52,250 nt of DNA from Solirubrobacter ginsenosidimutans (lineage in GTDB: Bacteria; Actinomycetota; Thermoleophilia; Solirubrobacterales; Solirubrobacteraceae). The notes below the pieces were generated by a model, which saw nothing but the letters and a program-made list of their open reading frames with translations, did no database searches and had not been told where the DNA came from. The stretch lies in contig NZ_JAPDOD010000061.1 of NCBI RefSeq assembly GCF_027587205.1, positions 1 through 52,250 of the forward strand, written 5' to 3'. The first letter of the stretch is position 1. Each line of letters opens with the position of its first letter. The position numbers and the translations under genes are program-made. Shown piece by piece: positions 42,416 through 51,090 of the stretch.

Positions 42416-43334
42416 GCTCGCGCTGATCGGAGCGATCCGGGACGTCCTCGCGGTCCGTCCCGGGTCCCGCGTCGTGCGCTGGATCGGCGACGACGCCGCG
42501 GTGGTCCGCGCCGGCGGGTATGCCGCCGTCTCGACGGACGTGATGGTGGACGGCACGCACTTCCGGCTTGGCCAGGCGACGCCGGAGGATGCCGGCTGGC
42601 GCGCACTCGCGGGTGCGCTCTCAGATGTGGCCGCGATGGGAGCCGCGCCGGGCGAGGCGTACCTGTCGGTCGTCCTCCCACCGTCGCTGGGCGACGAGGA
42701 CGTGATCGCGGTGCACCGCGGCGCCGAAGCGCTGGCGCGCGAGTGCGGGGTGACGATCGCGGGCGGGGACCTCGCACGCGGGCCGGCGCTGACACTCGCG
42801 GTGACCGTCGTCGGGTGGGCGGAGACGGCGGACGCCCTCGTGGGCCGCGATGGCGCGCGGGTGGGCGACCGGGTCGGGGTGACCGGGACGCTGGGCGCGG
42901 CGGCGGCGGGGCTGGCGATTCTCGATGGAGCGGCCGGACCGCAGGAGCTGGTCCAGCGCTACCTGCGCCCGCGCCCGCGGCTGGCTGCGGGGCGGGCGCT
43001 GGCAGACGCGGGGGCGAGCGCGATGCTCGACCTGTCTGACGGACTGGCTTCGGACGCACGGCGGCTCGCCGAGACGAGCGGCGTGCGGATCGAACTGGAT
43101 GCGTCGGCGCTGCCTCTCGCCAAGGGGGTAGCGGAGGTCGCGCGAGCGCTGGGTCTGTCGCCGGCGAAGCTGGGCGCGACCGGCGGAGAGGATTTCGAGT
43201 TGTGCGCCTGCATCGCACGGTCCTGCGACACGGCGGAGCTCACCTGGATCGGCGAGGTGGTGGATGGGCCTCCGGATGTGATCTGGAAGAACGCCCCGCC
43301 AGGCTCGGAAGCCTGGCGGGGATACGAGCACTAG
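42408..43334 (+). CDS. thiL: Thiamine-monophosphate kinase
   Basis: The 308-residue ThiL has the GDDAAVV metal site, [55 protein letters not shown] and GGEDFELCA. It phosphorylates TMP to TPP. Family alignment runs back to [14 protein letters not shown], whose first codon is ATC at 42408, inside the last codons of infA. The only canonical start, GTG at 42474, would leave just four residues before GDDAAVV. No other thi gene adjoins it. Confidence 0.9.
   Translation: MGELALIGAIRDVLAVRPGSRVVRWIGDDAAVVRAGGYAAVSTDVMVDGTHFRLGQATPEDAGWRALAGALSDVAAMGAAPGEAYLSVVLPPSLGDEDVIAVHRGAEALARECGVTIAGGDLARGPALTLAVTVVGWAETADALVGRDGARVGDRVGVTGTLGAAAAGLAILDGAAGPQELVQRYLRPRPRLAAGRALADAGASAMLDLSDGLASDARRLAETSGVRIELDASALPLAKGVAEVARALGLSPAKLGATGGEDFELCACIARSCDTAELTWIGEVVDGPPDVIWKNAPPGSEAWRGYEH
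43294..43321. terminator. Hairpin inside the 3' end of thiL
   Basis: CCCCGCCAGGC and its perfect complement form an 11-bp stem with the loop TCGGAA. It lies within the last coding part of thiL, before the stop, and faces the FlgM-like gene ending at 43356. No T tract follows; a bidirectional terminator or attenuator is most likely. Confidence 0.55.
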
Positions 43335-43355
43335 CTGGCTAGTTCCGCCAACCGC

Positions 43356-43589
43356 TCACTTTTGCGCCCTGTCCTCGAGAAGGAGACGCTTGAGGATCGC
43401 CGCGGCGACAGCTTTGCTGTCCACCGTGTAGGTCCCGCGCTCGATGCTCGCTTGGAGCTGTTGCACTTTGGTCACCGCACCATCCTTGGGAGGGGGCGAT
43501 GGGGACGAGCGTTCAAAACGCCGTCCACCGTCGCGAGCCGGGCCCGTCACCCGGGCTCGCGGTACATATCGGACTTCCGACACCGTCAT
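43356..43589 (-). CDS. FlgM-like anti-sigma-28 domain protein
   Basis: The 77-residue protein ends with VTKVQQLQASIERGTYTVDSKAVAAAILKRLL (about 39-70), which matches the FlgM C-terminal domain that binds the flagellar sigma factor. The first 38 residues are basic and disordered. The ATG at 43589 has GAGG 5 bp ahead; the frame is open further, into the sortase gene. No flagellar genes occur in the window. Its position directly after the sortase gene suggests a different sigma partner, or a remote flagellar regulon. Confidence 0.75.
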   Translation of the reverse strand: MTVSEVRYVPRARVTGPARDGGRRFERSSPSPPPKDGAVTKVQQLQASIERGTYTVDSKAVAAAILKRLLLEDRAQK

Positions 43590-43642
43590 ATGAGCCTCAT
43601 CGTCCTGCGTCGGACAATGGTCGATGGGGTCGTCGCCCGATG

Positions 43643-44344
43643 TCACGCCGCGGCGCCGCGCGGGACCGCTCGGATGAGCCTCGCAAACACCACGATTCGC
43701 TTTGCCGCCGAATAGAGCGGATGGCACGCCGAGAGGATCAGCCGGTCGTATGAGACGCGCTGGGTGACCCACACGGCGGTCGGCGCGACGATGCGGGTGC
43801 GCTCGACCTTGTAGGTGAACCGCCCGTACGGCATCACCACGTTGATCTCGTCCCCGGGGCGGACCTTGTCGATCTTGCGAAACGGCGCGCCGTAGGTCGT
43901 GCGATGCCCGGCGATGGCGACGGTGCCGCGCTGGCCGGGCAGCGGCGTGCCGGGGTAGTGGCCCGGGCCCTTGCGCAGATCCCCCGCGTCGGTGCCCTCC
44001 ACGACCACCGACGACAGCCCGATCCGGTCGATCAGGATCTTGCCCACGGCATCGCCCTCGTGGGTCTTGCGGTCCAGCGAGCGGGCGGCGAACGCCAGCC
44101 GGCGCTCCGGGTCGGGGAGCTTCTTGAGCGCCTTCTCCTCGACCGGGGTCGGCTTGACGCGCTCCAACCGGTCGAGCTGGTCCTGCAGGTCGCCCTGCTG
44201 GAACTGGGCGTAGAGCGAGGAGACGGGCTCCTCCCAGACGAGCGTCGCACCGGCGTCGGCCAGCAGCAGGCTGCCGGAGACGATCAACAGCGTGGAGAGC
44301 AGGCGCAGCGTCGAGCGGACGCGGCTGCGGGTGGCGACGGTCAT
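43643..44344 (-). CDS. Class E-type sortase
   Basis: The 233-residue protein has an N-terminal membrane anchor (about 14-36), a helical spacer, and a sortase barrel with His147 (AGHRTTYG), the nucleophile Cys207 (LSACHPLYS) and Arg216. It joins a surface protein to a cell-wall or pilin acceptor. No protein with a recognisable sorting signal is encoded in the window. It overlaps the M28-like gene (ATGA) and is followed by the FlgM-like gene. Confidence 0.9.
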   Translation of the reverse strand: MTVATRSRVRSTLRLLSTLLIVSGSLLLADAGATLVWEEPVSSLYAQFQQGDLQDQLDRLERVKPTPVEEKALKKLPDPERRLAFAARSLDRKTHEGDAVGKILIDRIGLSSVVVEGTDAGDLRKGPGHYPGTPLPGQRGTVAIAGHRTTYGAPFRKIDKVRPGDEINVVMPYGRFTYKVERTRIVAPTAVWVTQRVSYDRLILSACHPLYSAAKRIVVFARLIRAVPRGAAA

Positions 44345-46215
44345 CGGCGCAACGCCGATTCGGTGCCGCCGAGCGAACCCGGACCGGCGTAGCTCAAGGG
44401 CCCGCGCGTGCTGATCGACTTGCCCGCGGGCCCGTCAGCACCCAGCCGGCGGCGGGCGAAGAGCACTCGCATCACCCCGGCGAATGCGGCCAGGACGCCC
44501 GCCAGCAGCAACGTCGACCACAACCCGGAACCCGAGGCCGCCGCGAGCGCGGCACCCCACGCCAGGCCGAGCGGGCCGAGGTCGAGCGCGAGCTTGTAGT
44601 AGACGGCGATCAGCACGATCGGCGCCAGGCCGGCGAGCACGGCGACGAACGCGGGCCAGCGGCGCCAGCCGCCGGCGGCGAACAGCCAGAGATGGGTGGC
44701 GAGGAGGAGCACGCCGGCCGCGTAAGGGTTCATCGCCCAGGTAATCGCCGCGAGCGCGCAGATCCACACCCCGGACGCGACAGCGAGCCCGTCGACCCCG
44801 GGAACCGGCCGCGCGCGGCGCGAGGGAACGCCATCGGCGTCCGGCTCGCCGGCCGTCATCCGGCCCGCGCCCAGCGCGGCGGCGGCGAACCGGGCGAGCG
44901 CGCACGCGAGCGCACCGGCCAGCAGCGCAGAGCCCATCGCGACGTAGCCGCTCGTGTCGAGCGTGTAGAGGTGCGGTAGCACCGGCCCGTCGGGGACCTC
45001 GATCACGTCCGCGGCGCCGAGCACGCGCAGCCACAGCCACGCCACGGGCAGCGGAACCGCGGCGACGGCGAGCCACGCGAGCCAGGGGCCGATCGGCACC
45101 CGCCGGCGGCGCGCGCGGAAGAAGGCGTCCAGCGCTGCGAGCAGCGCGGGCAGCAGCAGCGAGCCGACCACCAGCCGGACGCCCCAGTCCGGCAGGACGT
45201 TGCGCAGCGTCACGATCCCCTTCGGCGCGTCTCCGAACGCGGGTCCGTCGCGCGGGCCGGCGGCGTCGATGGCGCCGACGGCGTCCAGCGCCGCCTTGCC
45301 GAAGGCGTCCATGCGCGTCTCGAGGACCCGCTCGTCCGCGGCCGGGCCGCGCTCGCCCGATTCTGAGAGGAGCGCGGCCGGCAGACCCTCGCCGCCGATC
45401 GCGCCCTGCTCGGAGACGGTGATCGGCAGCGCGCGCCGGATCCACTGGCCGAGCGCCCTCGGGCCACCCGCCTCACTGCGGACCTCGCGCCGGACCGAGG
45501 CCTGCAGCGTGCGCTCGAGACCCAGCGGCGTCGGTCCGGCGCTCTGCGGCCAGCCGACGACCCACGGCTTGGCGAGCTTGGTCCCCGCCATGTCGCCGAG
45601 CACGATCACGCCGTCCACCTGGTCGCCCCCTTCGCGTTTCGCCCAGTCGCGGGCGCCCGCGAAGCCGGTCGTGGACCCGGAGGTCGAGACGAGCACCAGC
45701 GTCTTGCGCAGCTCGCGCGACTTGAGCACCCGCGCCAGCTCGAGCAGCGTCGCGGTGCCGGACAGATCGGCGAGACCCTTGCCGTCGCGGTGTGCGAGGA
45801 CGACGATCCGGCGCTCCGATTGCCCGGGCCGGGTGGCGATCACGGTGGTCAGATCGCCGGCGCGGCTCGGCGTGATCAGGCGTTTGACCGTGAACGGCGC
45901 GCGCTGGCCCGCGTCGTCGGGCGCCTTGAAGACCTGCTCGACGAGGTCGGCCATCCGGTTGTCTCCGGACGACCCGGCGGTGCGATCCGGGAAGGCCTGC
46001 GCGAGGCCGTTCAGCGACTGCGGTTCGGGGTTCGCCCCGCTTCCGAAGGCACGCGACGCGGTGAAGGCATCCGAGGGCAAAGAGGTGCGTGCGGGGTCCG
46101 GTCGATCCGCGAGCGCGAACGCGGCAATGAACAGCGCAAAGAGCGCTGGCAGGAAAGCGGTCCGGTACACGCGGGCATCCAGCACCTCCGTCGAGGTTAA
46201 TCGGTTAGCCCCCAT
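44341..46215 (-). CDS. M28-like membrane protein with degenerate peptidase site
   Basis: The 624-residue protein has one N-terminal helix, an M28-like aminopeptidase domain (about 70-325) and at least seven C-terminal helices. His142, Asp144 and Asp150 are in the usual positions (AHRDGKGLAD), but the catalytic/metal Glu-Glu pair is replaced by Ser181-Thr182 (SGSTTGFAGA). It is therefore probably not an active peptidase; M28 folds can serve as binding platforms, as in the GPI transamidase subunit GAA1. Partner of the adjacent sortase is a reasonable guess. AGAGGAT lies 5 bp ahead of the ATG. Confidence 0.82.
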   Translation of the reverse strand: MGANRLTSTEVLDARVYRTAFLPALFALFIAAFALADRPDPARTSLPSDAFTASRAFGSGANPEPQSLNGLAQAFPDRTAGSSGDNRMADLVEQVFKAPDDAGQRAPFTVKRLITPSRAGDLTTVIATRPGQSERRIVVLAHRDGKGLADLSGTATLLELARVLKSRELRKTLVLVSTSGSTTGFAGARDWAKREGGDQVDGVIVLGDMAGTKLAKPWVVGWPQSAGPTPLGLERTLQASVRREVRSEAGGPRALGQWIRRALPITVSEQGAIGGEGLPAALLSESGERGPAADERVLETRMDAFGKAALDAVGAIDAAGPRDGPAFGDAPKGIVTLRNVLPDWGVRLVVGSLLLPALLAALDAFFRARRRRVPIGPWLAWLAVAAVPLPVAWLWLRVLGAADVIEVPDGPVLPHLYTLDTSGYVAMGSALLAGALACALARFAAAALGAGRMTAGEPDADGVPSRRARPVPGVDGLAVASGVWICALAAITWAMNPYAAGVLLLATHLWLFAAGGWRRWPAFVAVLAGLAPIVLIAVYYKLALDLGPLGLAWGAALAAASGSGLWSTLLLAGVLAAFAGVMRVLFARRRLGADGPAGKSISTRGPLSYAGPGSLGGTESALRR

Positions 46216-46237
46216 CTATCCTCTCATTGCACAGGTC

Positions 46238-46948
46238 ATGGCAGACCGAGCCCCGAGAATCCTCCTCGTCGATGACGAGCAGCCGATCCAGACGCTCCTG
46301 TCCTTCCCGCTCCAGCGCGATGGATACGAAGTCGTGCAGGCGGCAGACGGCGCAGAAGCGCTGGCGCGCTTCGACGAGCAGATCTTCGACCTCGTCGTTC
46401 TCGACGTGATGCTGCCGCGGATGGACGGGCTGGAGGTGTGCCGGCGGCTGCGCGCCAAGGGCGAGACCGTCCCGATCATCATGCTCACCGCCAAGTCCGA
46501 GGAGATCGACAAGGTCCTCGGTCTCGAGCTCGGCGCGGACGACTACATCACCAAGCCCTTCTCGATGCGCGAGTTCCGCTCGCGGGTGAAGGCGGCGCTG
46601 CGACGCTCGGGCATGGCGCGCACCGACAGCGACGACGAGCGCCCGATCGACGTCCGCGGCCTGCGGATCGACCCCGGCAAGCGCACCGTCGCGCGCGAGG
46701 GTGAGATCGTGGCCACAACATACGTCGAGTTCGAGATCCTCCTCGCGCTGGCCCGCTCACCTGGGCGGGTGTTCACGCGGGACATGCTGCTGGCGCGGGT
46801 CTGGGGGGACTCCGCGTATCGCGACCCACGCACGATCGACGTGCACATCCGCCACCTGCGGGAGAAGATCGAGGTGGATCCGAAGGAGCCGGAGTACCTG
46901 TTCACGGTGCGCGGCGTCGGATACCGCTTCCGCGACGAGGAGGGGTAG
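46238..46948 (+). CDS. OmpR-family response regulator
   Basis: The 236-residue protein has a receiver domain with the phospho-acceptor Asp56 (VVLDVMLP), DDE at 12-14 and Lys106 (YITKPF), plus a winged helix (from about 135) ending DVHIRHLREKIE...RGVGYRF. It works with the sensor kinase encoded 6 bp downstream. TATCCT at 46217 could be the -10 box, in the 22-bp gap shared with the divergent M28-like gene. Confidence 0.95.
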   Translation: MADRAPRILLVDDEQPIQTLLSFPLQRDGYEVVQAADGAEALARFDEQIFDLVVLDVMLPRMDGLEVCRRLRAKGETVPIIMLTAKSEEIDKVLGLELGADDYITKPFSMREFRSRVKAALRRSGMARTDSDDERPIDVRGLRIDPGKRTVAREGEIVATTYVEFEILLALARSPGRVFTRDMLLARVWGDSAYRDPRTIDVHIRHLREKIEVDPKEPEYLFTVRGVGYRFRDEEG

Positions 46949-46954
46949 GGGGCG

Positions 46955-48415
46955 TTGCCGGGGCTGCGGTCGCTGCGCAACCGGCTGGCCGTCATCTTCG
47001 CGCTGATCATCATCGGCGCGATCGGCACGATCTATCTCTCGGTGACTCCGCGGCTGGAGGCGTCGCTGACATCGCAGCGGCTCGACCAGGTGCGGGCGAG
47101 CAGCACGCAGTACACGCCGGACGTCGGCAAGTTCTTCTACACGCCGCGCGAGTTCTACGGCGACAAGCCGGTGCCCACGAAGGACGGCGCGCGCGACATG
47201 CAGCGCATCCACGCCGACCGGGATGCCGCCGTCCGCCGCTTCGCGGAACGCATCGGCACCGAGATCATCGTCATGGCGTCGCGCGAGGCGGGGGCGTTCC
47301 TGGTCTCGGACTCGACGCCCGACGGTGGCGCGACGAGCCGGGACGTCCAGGACGTGACCCGCGAGGCCGTCAGGACCGGCCGCCAGGCGTCGGCCGTCGT
47401 CACGACGCAGAACGGGCGGATGACGCTCGCCGCCAAGCCGATCGTCGACGAGCGCATCAAGGACGGCAAGTACGTCGCGGTCTTCGCCGACTCGCTCTCC
47501 GACGTGCAGGACAACGTCGCACTGATCCGGCGGCAGGTGCTGATCTCCGGCGGCATCGCGCTCGTGATCGCCATCCTCGCGGGGTACCTGGTCGCGCGTG
47601 CCCTGGCGGCGCGCGTCAAGCGGCTCGAGCGGGCGGCGCGCAAGGTCGCCTCAGGCGACTTCTCGCAGCCGATCCGCGCGGATTCCGAGGACGAGCTGGG
47701 CCAGTTGGCGGCCGCGTTCGACGACATGCAGTCGCAGTTGGCGCGGCTGGACCGCGCGCGCAAGCAGTTCATCGCCAACGCGTCGCATGAGCTGCGGACG
47801 CCGATCTTCTCGCTCGGCGGGTTCCTCGAGCTACTCGCCGACGAGGACCTCGACGAGGAGACCCGGCGGGCGTTCCTGGCGCAGATCCGCGGGCAGGTCG
47901 ATCGGATGCGCAACCTCGCGGTCGAGCTGCTCGACCTGTCGCGGCTGGAGGCGGGCGCGCTCGAGCTGCGACCCGAGCCGACTGACGTGGGCCAGCTGGC
48001 GCGCGAGGTCGCGGCGGAGTTCACCCCCGCCGCGGCACAGCACTCGTCCAGCGTGACCTTGAACCTGCGGCCCGAGCCGATCGAGCTCGACTGCGATCCC
48101 GAGCGCGTGGCCCAGGTCCTGCGGATCCTGCTGGACAACGCGCTGCGCCACACTCCGCCCGGAACCGGGGTTCAAGTTTCGGCCGCCCGCTCCAACGGGC
48201 ACGTTCGGCTGGAGGTCTCCGACGCCGGACTAGGGATCAAGCGCCAGAACATGCCCCACATCTTCGAGCCGTTCTTCACGTCCAACGAGCAGGCCGCCGG
48301 CGGCGCCGGGCTCGGCCTGGCGATCGCCCGCGAGCTGGCGGAGCGGATGCACGGTCGCCTCACCGTCCGCTCGGGCCCGGGCCGGACGACGTTCTCCCTG
48401 GTCCTGCCGTCATGA
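46955..48415 (+). CDS. HAMP-containing sensor histidine kinase
   Basis: The 486-residue kinase has two membrane helices (about 8-30 and 190-212) around an extracytoplasmic sensor, a HAMP linker (RLERAARKVASGDFSQPI), the phospho-acceptor His in NASHELRTP (near 278), N-box DNALRHTPP, and G-boxes DAGLGI and GAGLGLAIA. TTG start with a GGAGGGG run ahead. It probably phosphorylates the upstream regulator; its stop overlaps the HtrA start (ATGA), suggesting HtrA as a target of the same envelope stress pathway. Confidence 0.94.
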   Translation: MPGLRSLRNRLAVIFALIIIGAIGTIYLSVTPRLEASLTSQRLDQVRASSTQYTPDVGKFFYTPREFYGDKPVPTKDGARDMQRIHADRDAAVRRFAERIGTEIIVMASREAGAFLVSDSTPDGGATSRDVQDVTREAVRTGRQASAVVTTQNGRMTLAAKPIVDERIKDGKYVAVFADSLSDVQDNVALIRRQVLISGGIALVIAILAGYLVARALAARVKRLERAARKVASGDFSQPIRADSEDELGQLAAAFDDMQSQLARLDRARKQFIANASHELRTPIFSLGGFLELLADEDLDEETRRAFLAQIRGQVDRMRNLAVELLDLSRLEAGALELRPEPTDVGQLAREVAAEFTPAAAQHSSSVTLNLRPEPIELDCDPERVAQVLRILLDNALRHTPPGTGVQVSAARSNGHVRLEVSDAGLGIKRQNMPHIFEPFFTSNEQAAGGAGLGLAIARELAERMHGRLTVRSGPGRTTFSLVLPS

Positions 48416-49542
48416 CCCGGCGGCTCGCCGTGGCGGGCGCGTTCGTGGCGCTGCTTGTGGCCGGGTGCGGGGACAAGGGGTCGAGCACCGCTTCTAAGGA
48501 GCCGTCGCCGACCGCTTCGTCGCGCGACGAGGTCGTCGCCTCGATCGGCTCCGAGGGCGGCTTCGACGCCCAGAAGATCTACCGCGACGAGGCGCCGGGC
48601 GTCGTGACCGTGCTCTCGCAGTTCGGGTCCGAGGGCGGCGAGGGGTCGGGGTTCGTCTTGAACGGCGACGGCGAGATCGTCACCAACGCGCACGTGGTCA
48701 CCACGGGCGAGGGCAACGCGATCAAGCGCGCTTCGGCGGTCTACGTGGAGTTCGCCGATGGCAACCGCGTGGGCGCGAAGGTGCTCGGGCATGACCCCAA
48801 CGCCGACGTCGCGCTGCTGCGGGTGGACACCAAGGGCCTGACGCTGAAGCCGCTGCCGCTGGGCGACAGCGAGAAGGTCGTGGTGGGTGAGCCGGTGGCG
48901 GCGATCGGATCGCCGTTCGGGCAACAGCAGTCGCTGTCGGTGGGGATCGTGAGCGCGATCGACCGCTCCGTCGCATCGCTGACCCAGTTCGCGATCTCGG
49001 GCGCGATCCAGACCGACGCGGCGATCAACCCGGGCAACTCGGGTGGTCCTCTGGTCGGCTCCGACGGGCGGGTGATCGGGATCAACCAGCAGATCCAGTC
49101 GAAGTCCGGTGGCGGCGAGGGCGTCGGGTTCGCGGTGCCGATCGACGTCGTCAAGCGCTCGGTGGGGCAGCTGCGCGACGAGGGCCGGGCTCGCTACGCC
49201 TACCTCGGCGTCTCCTCCGTCCCGTTGTATCCGCAGCTCGTCGACCACTTCGGGCTGAAGGTGGAGAAGGGCGTGTGGGTCCAGGAGGTCACGCCCGGCG
49301 GGCCTGCCGCTCGCGCCGGACTGCGCGGCGGAAGCGGCCGCGAGGTCTTCCAGGGTGTGCCGTTCGCCCGCGGCGGCGACGTCATCACCAAGGTGGGCGA
49401 TGACGCGATCACGAACTCCGACGACCTCTCGAGCGCGATCTCGCGCTTCAAGCCTGGTCAGACCGCGGACGTCGAGATCCACCGCGGTGGCGACACTCAG
49501 ACGATCAAGGTGAAGCTCGACGAGCGTCCGCTTGGCGGCTGA
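48412..49542 (+). CDS. HtrA/DegP-type serine protease lipoprotein
   Basis: The 376-residue protein has a lipoprotein signal (LLVAGC, lipid-bearing Cys19), a trypsin-like domain with His94 (TNAHVV), Asp132 (NADVALL) and Ser210 (GNSGGPL), and a PDZ domain (about 262-372). It degrades or chaperones misfolded envelope proteins. The ATG overlaps the kinase stop. Confidence 0.95.
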   Translation: MTRRLAVAGAFVALLVAGCGDKGSSTASKEPSPTASSRDEVVASIGSEGGFDAQKIYRDEAPGVVTVLSQFGSEGGEGSGFVLNGDGEIVTNAHVVTTGEGNAIKRASAVYVEFADGNRVGAKVLGHDPNADVALLRVDTKGLTLKPLPLGDSEKVVVGEPVAAIGSPFGQQQSLSVGIVSAIDRSVASLTQFAISGAIQTDAAINPGNSGGPLVGSDGRVIGINQQIQSKSGGGEGVGFAVPIDVVKRSVGQLRDEGRARYAYLGVSSVPLYPQLVDHFGLKVEKGVWVQEVTPGGPAARAGLRGGSGREVFQGVPFARGGDVITKVGDDAITNSDDLSSAISRFKPGQTADVEIHRGGDTQTIKVKLDERPLGG

Positions 49543-49597
49543 GGTGCTGTTGGTTACCTCGCGGTGGCGCCCGCGCGTAGAACGCGTCCCGTCCGGA

Positions 49598-49603
49598 TAT
49601 CGT
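49598..49603 (+). promoter_or_regulatory. -10 box TATCGT before otsA
   Basis: TATCGT lies 8 bp before the ATG at 49612, in the gap after the HtrA gene. It would give a leaderless or nearly leaderless otsA mRNA. AAGG lies inside the 8 bp. Confidence 0.45.
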
Positions 49604-49611
49604 CAAGGTTC

Positions 49612-51081
49612 ATGACCGAGCAACCGGCCCTGGTCCTGGTCTCCAACCGAGGCCCCGTGACCTATCAGGACGACGGCTCGGTCAAGCGCGGCACGGGCGG
49701 GCTCGTGACGGCGCTGACCGGGCTGGCCTCGCACCGGGACGCGATCTGGATCGCCTCCGCGATGACCGACCACGACGTCGACGTCGCCCGCGAGCACGGC
49801 GGCAAGCCCTTCGAGGTCGAAGCGCCCGAGGGCGGCTCCTTCCGCGTGCGCTTCGTCGAGTCCGACGACGAGGCCTACGACCGCTTCTACAACATCATCG
49901 CCAACCCGATGCTGTGGTTCATCCAGCACTACCTCTGGGACCTCAGCAACGCCCCGGACATCCGCCGGCACGAGGTCGTCGCCTTCGAAGAGGGCTACCA
50001 GCAGGTCAACCGCGACCTGGCCGAGGCCGTCATCGACGAGATCGAGGGCCGCGACGAGCCCGTCGTCATGGTCCACGACTACCACCTCTACACGCTGCCG
50101 GCGATGGTCCGCGAGGCGCGGCCGGACGTCTTCCTGCACCACTTCGTCCACATCCCGTGGACCCAGCCGGACGCCTGGCGCGTGCTGCCCACGCCGATGC
50201 GGGATGCGATCTACCACGGCCTGCTGGCCAACGACATCATCGGCTTCCACACCCGCTCCTACCAGCGCAACTTCCTGCAGTGCTGCCGGGATCTCTTGGA
50301 TCTCGAGGTGGACTTCGAGCGGGGCGTCGTGGTCTGCGACGGGCGTGAGGTTTGGGTGCGCGCGTACCCGCTGCCGATCGACTACGAGGCCACGCGGGCC
50401 GTCGCCCGGCGCCCGCGGGTGCGGGAGTACGAGGAGCGGGTGCTGTCGCGCCGGCGCGAGTACTCGATCCTGCGCGTGGACCGCGCGGATCTCTCGAAGA
50501 ACGTCCTGCGCGGGTTCACCGCCTTCGACATCTTCCTCGAGCAGCATCCGGAGTTCTCCGAGCGGATCACGTTCACCGCGCAGCTGATGCCCTCGCGGAC
50601 CGACGTGCCCGAGTACGCCGAGTACCTGGAGAAGATCGAGGCGCTGGTCGCGGTCGTGAACCATCGCCACGGCACACCCGACTGGATGCCGATCGACTTG
50701 AAGCTGCGCGACGACCTCGACGAGGCCGTCGCCTCCTACAAGCACTACGACGTGATGATGGTCAACGCGATGTTCGACGGCATGAACCTCGTGGCCAAGG
50801 AAGGGCCGCTGGTCAACGAGCGCCACGGCGTCTCGATCCTGTCGGAGAACACCGGCGCCCACGAGGAACTGGGCGAGTTCGCGCTGAGTGTGAACCCCTT
50901 CGACGTCCAGGAGCTCGCGGACGCGATCTACTCCGCGCTGATGATGTCCCCCGAGGCGCGCGAGCGGCGGGCGCGCGGCCTGAAGGAGATCGTCACCTCC
51001 CGCGACCCGGGCGACTGGATCGACGAGCAGATCGCGGACATCCGCGCCAAGGCGGGCTCACCGTCCGCCACGCCCGGCTGA
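49612..51081 (+). CDS. otsA: Trehalose-6-phosphate synthase (GT20)
   Basis: The 489-residue retaining glycosyltransferase has VLVSNRGPV, the N-terminal GGLVTALT, HDYHLYTLPAMVR, HIPWTQPDAWRVLP, VDRADLSKNVLRGF and SENTGAHEELG. It transfers glucose from UDP-glucose to glucose-6-phosphate for trehalose synthesis. Glucosylglycerol-phosphate synthases are close relatives and cannot be excluded. The ATG at 49612 is preferred since the homologous strand starts directly after it. No OtsB phosphatase gene follows in the window. Confidence 0.88.
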   Translation: MTEQPALVLVSNRGPVTYQDDGSVKRGTGGLVTALTGLASHRDAIWIASAMTDHDVDVAREHGGKPFEVEAPEGGSFRVRFVESDDEAYDRFYNIIANPMLWFIQHYLWDLSNAPDIRRHEVVAFEEGYQQVNRDLAEAVIDEIEGRDEPVVMVHDYHLYTLPAMVREARPDVFLHHFVHIPWTQPDAWRVLPTPMRDAIYHGLLANDIIGFHTRSYQRNFLQCCRDLLDLEVDFERGVVVCDGREVWVRAYPLPIDYEATRAVARRPRVREYEERVLSRRREYSILRVDRADLSKNVLRGFTAFDIFLEQHPEFSERITFTAQLMPSRTDVPEYAEYLEKIEALVAVVNHRHGTPDWMPIDLKLRDDLDEAVASYKHYDVMMVNAMFDGMNLVAKEGPLVNERHGVSILSENTGAHEELGEFALSVNPFDVQELADAIYSALMMSPEARERRARGLKEIVTSRDPGDWIDEQIADIRAKAGSPSATPG

Positions 51082-51090
51082 CCCGCCACT

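Noticed and set aside
45200..46237. N-terminal extension of the response regulator by 346 codons
   Set aside because: It is antisense to the M28-like gene; the receiver domain begins directly after the ATG at 46238.
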